From contig JAMLJA010000003.1 of assembly GCA_023953905.1 (NCBI GenBank), forward strand, positions 186,001 to 250,000: 64,000 nucleotides of DNA, in the 5' to 3' direction. This document shows positions 35,046 to 45,707 of the stretch, piece by piece. Numbering within the stretch: position 1 is the first letter of the stretch; every line of letters begins with the position of its first letter. The notes below the pieces were generated by a model. The model did not search any database, was not told where the DNA came from, and was given only the letters and a program-made list of their open reading frames with translations. The translations under genes and the position numbers were made by a program. Source of the DNA: Rhizobiaceae bacterium (lineage in GTDB: Bacteria > Pseudomonadota > Alphaproteobacteria > Rhizobiales > Rhizobiaceae).

Positions 35046-35873
35046 ATGCAACCAAGCATCGCTCAGATCATCACGGACAAAACCGACCAGATGACGGGCA
35101 GCGAAAGGCGTGCGGCTCAAACACTGATAGCCAACTACCCGCTGATCGGACTGAAGACGGTCGCGGAATTTTCGCAACAGGCCGGGGTGAGCTCGCCCAC
35201 AATCTTGAGATTCATCGCGCGGCTCGGCTTCCACAACTATTCTGATTTCCAGAATCGGCTTCAGGAAGAGCTGGCGGCACAATTGCAGTCTCCATCGTCG
35301 CGCGCCGGGCGCACGCCTGACGACAGCGGCGCAGACAGTCCGGCGAACATCGAGGCCAGCATAGAGAACATCCGCGAGACGTTTCGCCATCTCTCCAAGA
35401 AGCAGTTGGCGGACCAGGTGGAGCTTCTGTCGAACGGGCGTAACAAGCTCTTCCTCGTCGGAGGACGGTTCACGGACCCGATCGCGCGCTACATGGCCAC
35501 CCATTTGACCATCATCCGGCCCAATGTCGTGCATCTCGAAGGACAGGAAAGCACGTGGCCCGACCATCTGATCGACATGGGCAAGCGTGATGTTTTGCTG
35601 GTTTTCGATATTCGCCGCTATCAGGAAAGCCTCGGTCGTTTCGCAGAAAAGGCGTCAAAACGCGGCGTTCACATTGTCCTGATCACAGATCAATGGCTGT
35701 CTCCGATTGCGCGTTTTGCGCGGCACGTCATCGCTACACGCACAGAAGTGCCATCCCCATGGGACTCTTCAGCGGCGCTTTTCATGGTCGCTGAAACCTT
35801 GATCGGCGAAATCACGAGGCGGCTTCAGAACGAAAGCGCCCAACGAATGAGTGAACTCGAACGGCTGCGCTGA
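35046..35873 (+). CDS. RpiR-family transcriptional regulator with SIS domain
   Basis: Regulator of 275 residues. The N-terminal helix-turn-helix (MTGSERRAAQTLIAN, then TVAEFSQQAGVSSPTILRFI) is followed by a SIS domain (KLFLVGGRFTDPIARYMATH, VLLVFDIRRYQESLGRFAEK), which in this family binds sugar phosphates or related ligands. I chose the ATG at 35046 (MQPSIAQIITDKTDQM) because GGAGG lies six nt upstream; the frame is open back to 34956. Divergent from the amidohydrolase-TRAP-ligase operon, which it very likely controls. Confidence 0.9.
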   Translation: MQPSIAQIITDKTDQMTGSERRAAQTLIANYPLIGLKTVAEFSQQAGVSSPTILRFIARLGFHNYSDFQNRLQEELAAQLQSPSSRAGRTPDDSGADSPANIEASIENIRETFRHLSKKQLADQVELLSNGRNKLFLVGGRFTDPIARYMATHLTIIRPNVVHLEGQESTWPDHLIDMGKRDVLLVFDIRRYQESLGRFAEKASKRGVHIVLITDQWLSPIARFARHVIATRTEVPSPWDSSAALFMVAETLIGEITRRLQNESAQRMSELERLR

Positions 35874-36005
35874 CAGGACATTCTGACGCAAACGTGCTGT
35901 CGCATTACCTAGATTTAATGTTGGCGGGCTACTCAAACCACAGACAATTGCCGTAAAAGCTCAATATGCTCGTGCAGGTGGCAGGAGACGCATGTGCATG
36001 TTCTC

Positions 36006-36031
36006 CGCTGCGCCTAACAAGGGGCGCAGCG
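36006..36031 (+). promoter_or_regulatory. Leader hairpin before the RND adaptor gene
   Basis: CGCTGCGCC (36006-36014) and GGCGCAGCG (36023-36031) form a perfect 9-bp stem with an 8-nt loop, 20 nt before the adaptor ATG and just ahead of its GGAG ribosome site (36043-36046). It could be an operator, an RNA control element, or the terminator of the RpiR gene 130 nt upstream. Confidence 0.45.
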
Positions 36032-36051
36032 ACGCCTGATCCGGAGCTTGT

Positions 36052-37212
36052 ATGAAAGTTTGGAAACAACTCCTGCTGTGCATCGTGGTACTGGTTGCCG
36101 CTGCTGCTGCGTGGATACTGCTTGTCCCTTCAGCGCGGCAAACGCTGGCCGGACTTGGCTTCCAATGGGCAGACGCGGCCACTTCTCGACAATCTCAGGC
36201 CGCAAGTGGCGGTGGGGGAAGGTCCGGGCCAAGACCGGCGCCCGCGGTGGTTACGGAAGCCGTAGGGACGGCCACCATCAATGACAGGCTGCAGGCGATC
36301 GGAACCGGTCGCGCCAATGCGACTGTCTCGGTAGCGCCGTATGCCTCGGGTAGGCTGACTGAGCTTCTGGTGGAATCGGGGGCTCACGTCGAAGCGGGTC
36401 AGGTCATCGCCAAGCTTGATTCCGAAACGGAAGAGATCGCGCTCGAGCGCGCCAAGATCGCACGGGACGATTCTATTGCGAAAGTCGAGCGCGCGAGGGC
36501 GCTGCGCAAATCGAACGCCATCACGCAGGTGCAGGTCACCCAGACAGAACTCGATCTGCGCAATGCCGAACTGTCGGTGCACGATGCACAGGTTGCATTG
36601 GACCGTCGATCGGTCGTGTCGCCTCTATCGGGGATCGTCGGCATATTGCCGATTGAAGCGGGCAACTACGTCACAAGCCAGTCGACGATTGCGACAATCG
36701 ATGACCGTTCGAACATTCTGGTGGATTTCTGGGTGCCGGAGCGCTTTGCCGCCGCGATTCGGATCGGCGCCCAGATTGCGGCAACGCCGCTTGCCGATGC
36801 CAAGCAGGCCTATTCCGGATTTGTCTCGGCCATCGACAACCGCATTGACGAGAAGAGCCGCACACTTTGGGTGCAGGCCAAGATTGCCAACCCGTCGGAC
36901 TCCCTGAAAGCCGGTATGTCGTTTCAGATATCAATGGCGTTTCCGGGCGATACCTATGCTGCTGTAAACCCCCTGGCCATCATGTGGGGAGCGGACGGCG
37001 CGTTCATATGGGGCGTTCAAGATGGCAAGGTAAGGCGCGTCCCGGTCCGGATCATTCAACGCAATACCGAGAATGTGCTCGTGGAAGGCGAGATAGCAGG
37101 CGGCGACATGGTAATCACCGAAGGCGTGCAGAGTGTACGCGACGGCGACGAGGTGCGCATAGCCGACACAGCCGGACCTATGCCCGGCAATGCCAAAGCT
37201 CCGACACTGTGA
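36052..37212 (+). CDS. RND efflux periplasmic adaptor (membrane fusion protein)
   Basis: Adaptor of 386 residues linking an RND pump to an outer-membrane channel. The N-terminus MKVWKQLLLCIVVLVAAAAA is a membrane anchor. Then come the lipoyl-like half (VSVAPYASGRLTELLVESGA, VEAGQVIAKLDSE), a helical hairpin (about residues 123-180), the second lipoyl half (SPLSGIVGILPIEAGNYVTS) and a beta-barrel domain. Its TGA overlaps the ATG of the pump gene (TGATG). No outer-membrane factor or regulator is adjacent. Substrate unknown. Confidence 0.93.
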   Translation: MKVWKQLLLCIVVLVAAAAAWILLVPSARQTLAGLGFQWADAATSRQSQAASGGGGRSGPRPAPAVVTEAVGTATINDRLQAIGTGRANATVSVAPYASGRLTELLVESGAHVEAGQVIAKLDSETEEIALERAKIARDDSIAKVERARALRKSNAITQVQVTQTELDLRNAELSVHDAQVALDRRSVVSPLSGIVGILPIEAGNYVTSQSTIATIDDRSNILVDFWVPERFAAAIRIGAQIAATPLADAKQAYSGFVSAIDNRIDEKSRTLWVQAKIANPSDSLKAGMSFQISMAFPGDTYAAVNPLAIMWGADGAFIWGVQDGKVRRVPVRIIQRNTENVLVEGEIAGGDMVITEGVQSVRDGDEVRIADTAGPMPGNAKAPTL

Positions 37213-40200
37213 TGAGCACCGGCCCCTCCAACCAGAGCGAGGCAAACGGCCTCACGGCGCTGTTCATCCGGCGTCCGGTTCTCGCCTTCGTACTGAACAC
37301 GCTGATTGCGGTTGCCGGTTTGGCCGCCTTCTACGGGGTGGAAATTCGCGAACTGCCCGACGTCGACCGCGCCGTCATAACCGTGACGACCGATTTCAAC
37401 GGGGCTGCCGCCGAGACGGTCGATCGCGAGCTGACGGACCTCGTTGAGGGCGGAGTAGCGCGCGTCTCCGGCGTGAAGTCGATCTCATCGTCAACGTCCT
37501 TCGGACGAAGCCGTGTGACGATCGAGTTCAACGACGGCGTTGACCTGAACGTCGCTGCATCCGACGTGCGAGATGCCGTGGGCCGCATCACGAACCAGTT
37601 GCCGGACGAGGCCGACGCGCCACGCATCGTCAAGGCGGATGCGAATTCTGACGCCGTCATGCGCCTTGCCGTGACATCCCCGACCATGTCGGTCGAGGAT
37701 ATGACCGTGGTGATCCAGGACCAGGTGGAAGACACACTGGCGGCAGTGCCCGGCGTCGCCGACGTTCAGGTGTATGGGGACCGGGACAAGATCTTCCGCA
37801 TCGACGTTGACCAATCCAAGTTGGCAAGCCTCGGCCTGACGGTCGCGGATCTGCGCAGCGCCCTCTCATCAGTGGCTTTCGACACGCCCGCGGGCTCCAT
37901 CACCACGAGCGATCAGGACCTGATCGTCCGCACCACCGCGAATGTCAGCACTCCTGAGGAATTCGAGGCTCTGGTTGTCGGCGGAGGCGCACACATCCGG
38001 GATGTCGCCACGGTGACGCTCGGCCCCGACACGGGCGATACAGCCCTCCGCTCAGACGGGAAGACCGGTATCGGGATTGGCATCATACGAGCGGCCGAAT
38101 CCAATACGCTCGATATCTCGGAGGGCGTCAGAGCAGCTGTCGCGCAGCTTCAGACGGAGCTTCCCGAGGGAATGACCATCAAGGTCACGAGCGACGATGC
38201 GGTTTTCATCAACGGGGCAGTGCATGAGGTCGAAATCGCGCTCATGCTGTCCGTCAGCATCGTGCTGCTCGTCATCTTCATTTTCCTGCTCGACTGGCGT
38301 GCGACCCTCATCCCGGGCCTCGCAATGCCGGTGGCACTGATCGGCACGATTGCGGCGATCTATCTCGCAGGCTTCTCGATAAACATCCTGACCCTTCTCG
38401 CGCTCGTTCTTGCGACCGGACTGGTTGTCGACGACGCCATCGTGGTGTTGGAAAATATTGTGCGGCGCAGGAACGAGGGCATGGGCCCGCGCGCTGCGGC
38501 GGTCCTCGGCACTCAGGAAGTGTTCTTCGCGGTGCTTGCAACCACGGCAACGCTCGTGGCCGTGTTCGTCCCCATCTCCTTTTTGCCCGGCCAGACTGGC
38601 GGCCTGTTCCGCGAATTCGGCTTTGTCCTTGCGATCGCTGTCTTCCTGTCGTCCATCGTGGCCTTGACCCTCTGCCCGATGCTCGCATCACGCATGCTCA
38701 CGAACGCGAGCCTGCACCGAGAGAAAAAGGGACTTGGCGTACGGATCGGGGGAGTGCTGAGCAGGATCTATCAGCGGAGCCTCCATTTCTGCCTCGACGC
38801 GCCCCTGGTCGTGCTTCTTGCAGCCGTCCTGTTTGCCGGTGCCGCCTTCACAATGTTTGGCCAGATCCGGCAGGAACTGACGCCAACGGAGGACCGATCC
38901 GTCGTTCTTCTGCGCATCAATGCACCGCAAGGGGTCAGCCTCGACTACACGACATCGCAGATGCGGCGGCTCGGTGATCTCATCCAGCCTCTGCGCGAAT
39001 CGGGCGAGGTCATCAGCACGTTTGAACGAAGTGGCGGCAGTGGCCAGATGAACAGCGGGTTCATGGTGATCACTCTGGCGCCCTGGAACGAGCGGATTCG
39101 AAGTCAGCAGGAAATCCAGGCTCAGATCGTTGGCCTTGCCAGGCAGATACCGAGCCTGCGGGTCTTTGCCTTCAGCCCGAATAGCCTCGGCATACGCGGT
39201 GCAGGCAGCGGACTTCAATTTGCACTTGTCGGCAACGATCGCGCGGCACTTGGCGACGCAGCAGACAAGATCATCGAAAAGATGGCCGCGGATCCACGCT
39301 TCCAGCAGGCGCGCCTCTCCGTCGATCCGACGCAGCCTCAGCTTTCGGTTGCGATCGACCGCACACGGGCGTCAGACCTCGGAATTGATATAACCGGCCT
39401 CGCCAACACGATGCAGGCCATGCTCGACGGAAACAACATCGGTGATGTCTATGTGGGCGATCGTAGCTTCAACGTGAAGCTCGTATCGTCCTCCAATCCG
39501 GTCAACGACCCGACGGATCTTGAGAACATCTTCCTGCGGACGAGTGACGGACGCTATGTCCCGATGTCGACCATAGCGACGCTGACCGAACGTTCGGTTC
39601 CGCCTTCGCTCTCACGCGAGCAAAGACAGCCCTCCGTCGGTATCGTCACCAGCATGCGCGACGACTTTGCTCTCGGCGACGCGCTGCGGCAGGTTCAGGA
39701 GATTGCAGCACCGTTGCTGCCGCCAGGCGCGCGGGTCGTGCCGCTGGCTGAAGCAGCGACGCTGAACGAAACCAACAGCGGCATGATCACCATCTTCGGA
39801 TTTGCGCTCGTCATCATCCTTCTGGTGCTGGCGGCACAGTTCGAGAGTTTCGTCAGTGCGATCATCATCATGGCGACGGTTCCGCTCGGGCTGGCCTGCG
39901 CCATCATCGCCTTGATCGTGACCGGAACGAGCCTCAATGCTTACAGCCAGATCGGGCTGGTCTTGCTCGTGGGTGTGATGGCAAAGAACGGAATTCTCAT
40001 CGTCGAGTTCGCGAACCAGTTGCGCGACAGGGGGCTGAGCGTCCGCGAGGCGATCGAGCAGGCCGCCAACATCCGGCTGCGACCCGTGATGATGACCATG
40101 ATCTGTACCGTGCTGGGCGGTGTGCCGCTGGTTCTGGCAAGCGGCGCTGGCGCGGAAGCGCGCATCGCGCTCGGCTGGGTGATCGTCGGAGGCCTTGGTC

Positions 40201-40343
40201 TGGCGACGGCATCGACATTGTTCCTGACCCCGGTGGCCTATCTGCTGCTCGGTCGCTTCATCACGCCAAAGGTCGAAGAGGAAGCCCGTCTTCACCGCGA
40301 ATTGGAACAGGCCGCCCAGCCGGGCGCGGAACCGGCAGAATAG
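37212..40343 (+). CDS. RND efflux pump, HAE1 family inner-membrane transporter
   Basis: Proton-driven pump of 1043 residues, the usual length, with twelve helices and two large periplasmic loops. Key charged residues for proton relay are present: the Asp pair in LATGLVVDDAIVVLENIV (helix 4) and the Lys in LLVGVMAKNGILIVEFANQL (helix 10). FIRRPVLAFVLNTLIAVAGL opens the protein. I chose the ATG at 37212 overlapping the adaptor stop; the open frame back to 36867 is an out-of-frame reading of the adaptor. Likely exports hydrophobic or antimicrobial compounds; specificity unknown. Confidence 0.95.
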   Translation: MSTGPSNQSEANGLTALFIRRPVLAFVLNTLIAVAGLAAFYGVEIRELPDVDRAVITVTTDFNGAAAETVDRELTDLVEGGVARVSGVKSISSSTSFGRSRVTIEFNDGVDLNVAASDVRDAVGRITNQLPDEADAPRIVKADANSDAVMRLAVTSPTMSVEDMTVVIQDQVEDTLAAVPGVADVQVYGDRDKIFRIDVDQSKLASLGLTVADLRSALSSVAFDTPAGSITTSDQDLIVRTTANVSTPEEFEALVVGGGAHIRDVATVTLGPDTGDTALRSDGKTGIGIGIIRAAESNTLDISEGVRAAVAQLQTELPEGMTIKVTSDDAVFINGAVHEVEIALMLSVSIVLLVIFIFLLDWRATLIPGLAMPVALIGTIAAIYLAGFSINILTLLALVLATGLVVDDAIVVLENIVRRRNEGMGPRAAAVLGTQEVFFAVLATTATLVAVFVPISFLPGQTGGLFREFGFVLAIAVFLSSIVALTLCPMLASRMLTNASLHREKKGLGVRIGGVLSRIYQRSLHFCLDAPLVVLLAAVLFAGAAFTMFGQIRQELTPTEDRSVVLLRINAPQGVSLDYTTSQMRRLGDLIQPLRESGEVISTFERSGGSGQMNSGFMVITLAPWNERIRSQQEIQAQIVGLARQIPSLRVFAFSPNSLGIRGAGSGLQFALVGNDRAALGDAADKIIEKMAADPRFQQARLSVDPTQPQLSVAIDRTRASDLGIDITGLANTMQAMLDGNNIGDVYVGDRSFNVKLVSSSNPVNDPTDLENIFLRTSDGRYVPMSTIATLTERSVPPSLSREQRQPSVGIVTSMRDDFALGDALRQVQEIAAPLLPPGARVVPLAEAATLNETNSGMITIFGFALVIILLVLAAQFESFVSAIIIMATVPLGLACAIIALIVTGTSLNAYSQIGLVLLVGVMAKNGILIVEFANQLRDRGLSVREAIEQAANIRLRPVMMTMICTVLGGVPLVLASGAGAEARIALGWVIVGGLGLATASTLFLTPVAYLLLGRFITPKVEEEARLHRELEQAAQPGAEPAE

Positions 40344-40372
40344 ATGCTTGAGTCACACGCGGCCTGACGGAG

Positions 40373-40419
40373 CGTCGCGTTGCCCCATGACAACCGCGAC
40401 GGAACGCACTATCAGTGCG
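40373..40419 (+). terminator. Two hairpins downstream of the RND operon
   Basis: First, CGTCGCGTTG (40373-40382) pairs with CAACCGCGACG (40391-40401) with one bulged C. Second, CGCACT (40405-40410) pairs with AGTGCG (40414-40419) around ATC and is followed by GCCAAAAAT. They start 30 nt after the pump stop. Neither has a T-run. The second could instead be an operator for the MaoC gene at 40513. Confidence 0.45.
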
Positions 40420-40512
40420 CCAAAAATGGGCGGCCTGAATTTCAGTGGCCCGCCGGCCATCAATCCCTGACCTAATCGACGAATTGGCAGGCACCAGCGT
40501 TCAAGGAGACAC

Positions 40513-40986
40513 ATGGAACCGGTCAAGCTGGAAGATCTCCAGAACTCCGCGGGGTCGGAGGTCGGCGTCTCGCCATGGCGCGAAGTAACCCAGAGAATGA
40601 TCGATCTGTTCGCAGATGCCACGGACGATCATCAGTTCATTCATTGCGACCCCGAACGGGCGGCCCGCGAAACCCCCTTCGGCGGAACCATCGCGCATGG
40701 GTTTCTGACACTGTCCCTGCTGTCCACCATGACCTACGAGACCCTCCCGCCACTCGCTGGTGGCGGCATGGCAATCAATCAGGGTTTCGATTCGATCCGG
40801 TTCATCACGCCCGTCAAAACCGGAGCGCGCATCCGCACGCGCTTCACTATCGCTGAGGTAAAGGTTCGGCCTTCCGGCTGGGTGCATGTGAACTACGATG
40901 TGACGATCGAGATCGAGAACATCGTCAAGCCCGCGCTGACCGCCCGCTGGCTCACCGTGATCGCGCCGAAGGAACCGCCTGCCTGA
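40513..40986 (+). CDS. MaoC-like hot-dog-fold dehydratase
   Basis: Soluble protein of 157 residues with a single hot-dog domain. The hydratase motif with catalytic Asp and His is FADATDDHQFIHCDPERA, followed by TPFGGTIAHGFLTLSLLSTM. Such proteins are usually (R)-specific enoyl-CoA or NodN-like hydratases. AAGGAGA lies a few nt before the ATG. Not clearly tied to neighbours; it may share a transcript with the next gene, although a strong hairpin separates them. Confidence 0.9.
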   Translation: MEPVKLEDLQNSAGSEVGVSPWREVTQRMIDLFADATDDHQFIHCDPERAARETPFGGTIAHGFLTLSLLSTMTYETLPPLAGGGMAINQGFDSIRFITPVKTGARIRTRFTIAEVKVRPSGWVHVNYDVTIEIENIVKPALTARWLTVIAPKEPPA

Positions 40987-41011
40987 CGATCCAGGAAACA
41001 ATCCTGCCCTC

Positions 41012-41032
41012 GCGGGATTGCAGTAATCCCGC
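41012..41032 (+). terminator. Stem-loop after the MaoC gene
   Basis: GCGGGATT (41012-41019) and AATCCCGC (41025-41032) form a perfect 8-bp stem with a 5-nt loop, 25 nt after the MaoC stop, followed by TTCTGG. It resembles a rho-independent terminator with a poor T-run. Confidence 0.55.
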
Positions 41033-41078
41033 TTCTGGCCCATTCCTTGTCGAGTTCCATGCATAAAGGGAGAAACAC

Positions 41079-41444
41079 ATGGCGGCTGTGACGATCATCG
41101 TGGAGTTCGAGACACTCGACGGCAAGGCGTCCGAATTTGAACGGATCATGCTGGATCACGCACGGCGTACGCTGAACGAGGAGCCCGGTTGCGAGCGCTT
41201 CGATGTGATACGGCCCATCGATGAGGCCGGTCTTCCGAAGAAGAACTTCCTGATCGTCAACGAACTCTATTCCGGGCCGGACGCCGTCATCGCCCATCGC
41301 GCAAATCCGCGCATGGCGCCGCTCGGCGAGACCATTGCCCCGCTTTTGAAGTCCCGCCGCCTCATCGAAGCCGTTTCGGTCGTCCCGAACGTGCCGGAGG
41401 AAGGCAAGCGCCCCGAAGACCTGAACGCGGCCAACGACGACTGA
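41079..41444 (+). CDS. ABM-domain (antibiotic biosynthesis monooxygenase fold) protein
   Basis: Small protein of 121 residues with the dimeric ferredoxin-like ABM fold: TIIVEFETLDGKASEFERIM, then ARRTLNEEPGCERFDVIRP and NFLIVNELYSGPDAVIAHRA. Family members are quinol monooxygenases, haem-degrading enzymes or of unknown role; no residues here decide between them. AAGGGAGAAA precedes the ATG. It ends 4 nt from the stop of a convergent small gene. Confidence 0.85.
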   Translation: MAAVTIIVEFETLDGKASEFERIMLDHARRTLNEEPGCERFDVIRPIDEAGLPKKNFLIVNELYSGPDAVIAHRANPRMAPLGETIAPLLKSRRLIEAVSVVPNVPEEGKRPEDLNAANDD

Positions 41445-41448
41445 CGGA

Positions 41449-42281
<833 letters not shown>

Positions 42282-42289
<8 letters not shown>

Positions 42290-45275
42290 TGATGCGCTCC
42301 CCCTTCTCGTCGAAAAATACCATCCCGGTCACTTCCGCCTCTATCGTGCGATCCGGCATCGGAACATAGAGCGTCTGACCCATCAGGTCGCGCCCGCCAG
42401 CGACGAGTGCCAACGCGATCGACCGCCCGCAATTTTGCGACCAGTAGCTCGATGTGACATGTCCGATCATCTTCATGGGAATCGTCTGGTTTGGATCGGC
42501 GACGATTTGCGCGCCCTCCTCCAGCACCGTCTTGGGATCTTTCGTCTTGAGCCCGACCAGTTGCCTACGGCCCGGCGCAACCAGATCGGGGCGCTTCAAC
42601 CCCCTGATGCCAACAAAGTCCGTCTTGTTCTTGCCAATGGCCCAATCCAGCCCGGCATCATTCGGCGTGACCGTGCCATCCGTATCCTGGCCGACGATGA
42701 TGTAACCCTTCTCCGCCCGCAACACATGCATGGCTTCCGTGCCATAAGCGCAGGCATCGTTCTTTTCGGCCTCGGCCCAAAGAGCTTCCCAGACGGCCTG
42801 CCCATAGTCGGCTGGCACATTTACCTCGAAGCCGCGTTCTCCCGAAAATGACATCCGGAAAAGCCGGGTCGGAACGCCGCAAATGCTGCCTTCACGCACG
42901 GACATGTGCGGCATTGCTTCGTCGGACATGTCGATGTCGCGAACCAGCGGCGCAATGATCTCGCGCGACTTCGGCCCCTGCACCGCAATCACCGCCCATT
43001 GCTCGGTGATGGAGGTCAGCCAGACATTGAGATGTGGAAACTCGGTCTGGAGATAGTCCTCCATCATGTTGAGCACGCGCGGCGCACCACCCGTTGTGGT
43101 GGTGACGTGGAACCTGTCTTCCGCAAGCCGCCCGACGACGCCATCGTCATAGATGAAGCCGTCCTCGCGCAGCATGATCCCATACCGGCAGCGACCCGGT
43201 TGCAGCTTCTGCCATGGGTTCGTGTACATCAACTCCATGAACTTGGCAGCGTCAGGGCCCACCACTTCGATCTTGCCGAGGGTCGATGCGTCGAACAGCC
43301 CGGCAGCCTTGCGAACGGTCACGCATTCGCGGTTTACCGCAGCATGCATGTCTTCGCCCGCACGCGGGAAATACCAGGCGCGCTTCCATTGGCCGACATC
43401 CTCGAACACGGCACCTGCGGCTTCTGCCCAAGGGTGGATCGCGGTGCGGCGCGTCGGATCAAAGAGCGGCCCGCGCGCGTGGTTGACGATCGTGCCAAAG
43501 GTGACTGGCGTATAGGGCGCGCGAAAGGTGGTGAGACCAACTTCCGGAATATCCTTGCACAGAACCTCGGCGGCGATTGCAAGCCCATGCAGGTTGGACG
43601 TCTTGCCCTGATCAGTCGCCATGCCGTTGGTCGTGAACCGTTTGACATGCTCTATCGACCGCATGCCCTCATGGACGGCCTGCCGAATATCCTTGGCAGT
43701 GACATCATTCTGGAAATCGACAAAGGCCTTCACGGTTGTGTCGGCGCCGGCACCCGGCCCAGCACCCAGCATGCCGCCGCCCCATGTTTCGGAAGCGTCG
43801 ACCTTCAGTTTGCCGATACCGCCCGACGTTCCACCCGCGAGCTTCGCGGCCTGCTCGCCCGCCTTGAGCCCTTCCGCGATCGTGGCGGCGAGCGTATCGG
43901 CGCCGTTGCAGGCTCCCACAGACACGCAGTCCTGCGCGTACACACCGGGCAAGAAGCGTTTCGTCGCCTCATCAAACGCCACCTTGCCCCGCGACTGCGA
44001 AAACAGATGGACCGATGGAGTCCAGCCGGATGAGACCAGCAGTGCGTCTATGGGGATGGTGCGTCCCGCGCCGCCCTTCTTGGGCTCGACGGTCATGGAG
44101 GTTACACGCAATTTTCCGCCAGCCTTGACGACCGCGCGGCCGGAATTGATCTCGATGCCAAGTCCTCTCGCCTCGTCGATCAGCGGCCCGCTTGGTGTGT
44201 CCCGCAGATCGACGATGGCGGCGATGCCGACACCCGCTTTCTTGAGGTCGATTGCGGCCGCATACGCGGAATCATTGGCGGTGTAGACACCGATATTCCG
44301 TCCGACGGCGACGCCATAATGGTTGAGATAGGTGCGTGCGGCGGAAGCGAGCATCACACCCGGCCGGTCATTGTCGGCAAACACCATGTGACGCTCGATG
44401 GCGCCCGTGGCGAGGATCACACGTCTCGCACGAACCTGCCACAGCCGCTCGCGCGGCAACTCTGCCGCAGGATCGGAAAGATGATCGGATATCCGTTGCG
44501 CAAGGGCCAGAATATTCTGGGCGTAGTAGCCAAAAGCGGTCGTGCGGGAGAGAATCTGGACATTCTCCATCGCCGCGAGCCTGGTCGCCGTCTCCTGCGC
44601 CCAGATCCAGCCATCCTTGCCGTCGATTTGCGCGCCAGCCTCGAAATGCAGGGCTCCGCCGAGTTCAGCCTGCTCGTCGGCAATGATGACCCGAAGGCCC
44701 GATTCTGCCGCAGCCAACGCCGCGGCAAGACCGGCGGCACCCCCGCCCACAATAAGAATGTCACAATGCGCGAACCGGCCCGCGTAATGATCCGGGTCCG
44801 GCTGATCGGGTGCAACGCCCAGCCCAGCAGCGGCGCGGATGGTCGGCTCGTAGAGCTTCTCCCAGGCCGCCTGCGGCCACATGAAGGTCTTGTAGTAGAA
44901 GCCAGCAGAGAACATCGGCGAGGCGACATCATTCACCGCGCCGACATCAAATGACAGAGAAGGCCAGCGATTCTGCGACTTGGCTTTCAATCCGTCATAG
45001 AGTTCCTGCACGGTGGCCCGCACATTCGGAGTCTTGCGCGCGGCATCCCGCTCGATCGTCACCAGCGCGTTCGGCTCTTCGGCACCCGCCGAGAGAATGC
45101 CGCGAGGCCTGTGGTATTTGAACGATCGGCCAACGAGGTGCACCCCGTTTGCAAGGAGCGCCGAAGCGAGCGTATCACCCTGCAGACCGGTGAACGACGT
45201 GCCGTCAAAACTGAATCGAGCGGTGCGTGCCGGCGTCAGCCGCCCTGCGCCCGCGATGCGGTAGGTCCCGGACAT
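42282..45275 (-). CDS. soxA: Sarcosine oxidase alpha subunit
   Basis: Large subunit (997 residues) that binds NAD+ and tetrahydrofolate and oxidises sarcosine to glycine with formation of methylene-tetrahydrofolate. An N-terminal 2Fe-2S-like fold domain (FTGLQGDTLASALLANGVHL) precedes the dinucleotide-binding CDILIVGGGAAGLAAALAAA and a second site RRVILATGAIERHMVFADND. The C-terminal 400 residues are a GcvT aminomethyltransferase domain (GPDAAKFMELMYTNPWQKL, DAGLDWAIGKNKTDFVGIRG). ATG at 45275 overlaps the soxD stop (TGATG). Confidence 0.96.
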
Positions 45276-45619
45276 CAAGCACCTGCCTTCTTGGTGGTAC
45301 GCTTGCGAGCGGGTTTTGCTGCGGTCGGACGCGCTGCGCCAGCCACGTCAGGTTTCGGCTCGCCGGCCTTGTAAGTCATGAGAAACTTGTCGGTAACGGT
45401 GTCGCGAACTGCGTTGAAGAAGCGCGCGCAGCCATGCATGTGACGCCAACGCTCATAAATGATGCCCTTGCTGTTGGACCGGATGAAGAAGAACGCTTCG
45501 AAATCCTCGTCACTGAGCGACGCCAGATCGACGGCCCGCGTGACATGTGCCTCGCCAGCATTCCTGAACTCGAGTTCGGGAAGTTCTTCCTCACAGTAGG
45601 GGCATCGGATCAGAAGCAT
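45275..45619 (-). CDS. soxD: Sarcosine oxidase delta subunit with basic tail
   Basis: Zinc-binding small subunit, 114 residues. C6 and C9 of CPYC with H59 and C63 of WRHMHGCARFFN match the zinc site of characterised SoxD. The last 25 residues are rich in Ala, Lys and Arg (PTAAKPARKRTTKKAGA), longer than typical. It lies between soxB (88-nt gap) and soxA (overlap). Confidence 0.94.
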   Translation of the reverse strand: MLLIRCPYCEEELPELEFRNAGEAHVTRAVDLASLSDEDFEAFFFIRSNSKGIIYERWRHMHGCARFFNAVRDTVTDKFLMTYKAGEPKPDVAGAARPTAAKPARKRTTKKAGA

Positions 45620-45707
45620 GGCGTGTCCCAGTATTCCTTGCCGCGTGAGCGTGACGGCCGGTGATGACCAAGCCGTTCCTTCAATGGTTCCAGGTCCCTG
45701 ATGGCCA

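Noticed and set aside
36867..37211. Upstream extension of the RND pump gene
   Set aside because: It overlaps the end of the adaptor gene out of frame; the pump has a conventional start at 37212 coupled to the adaptor stop.
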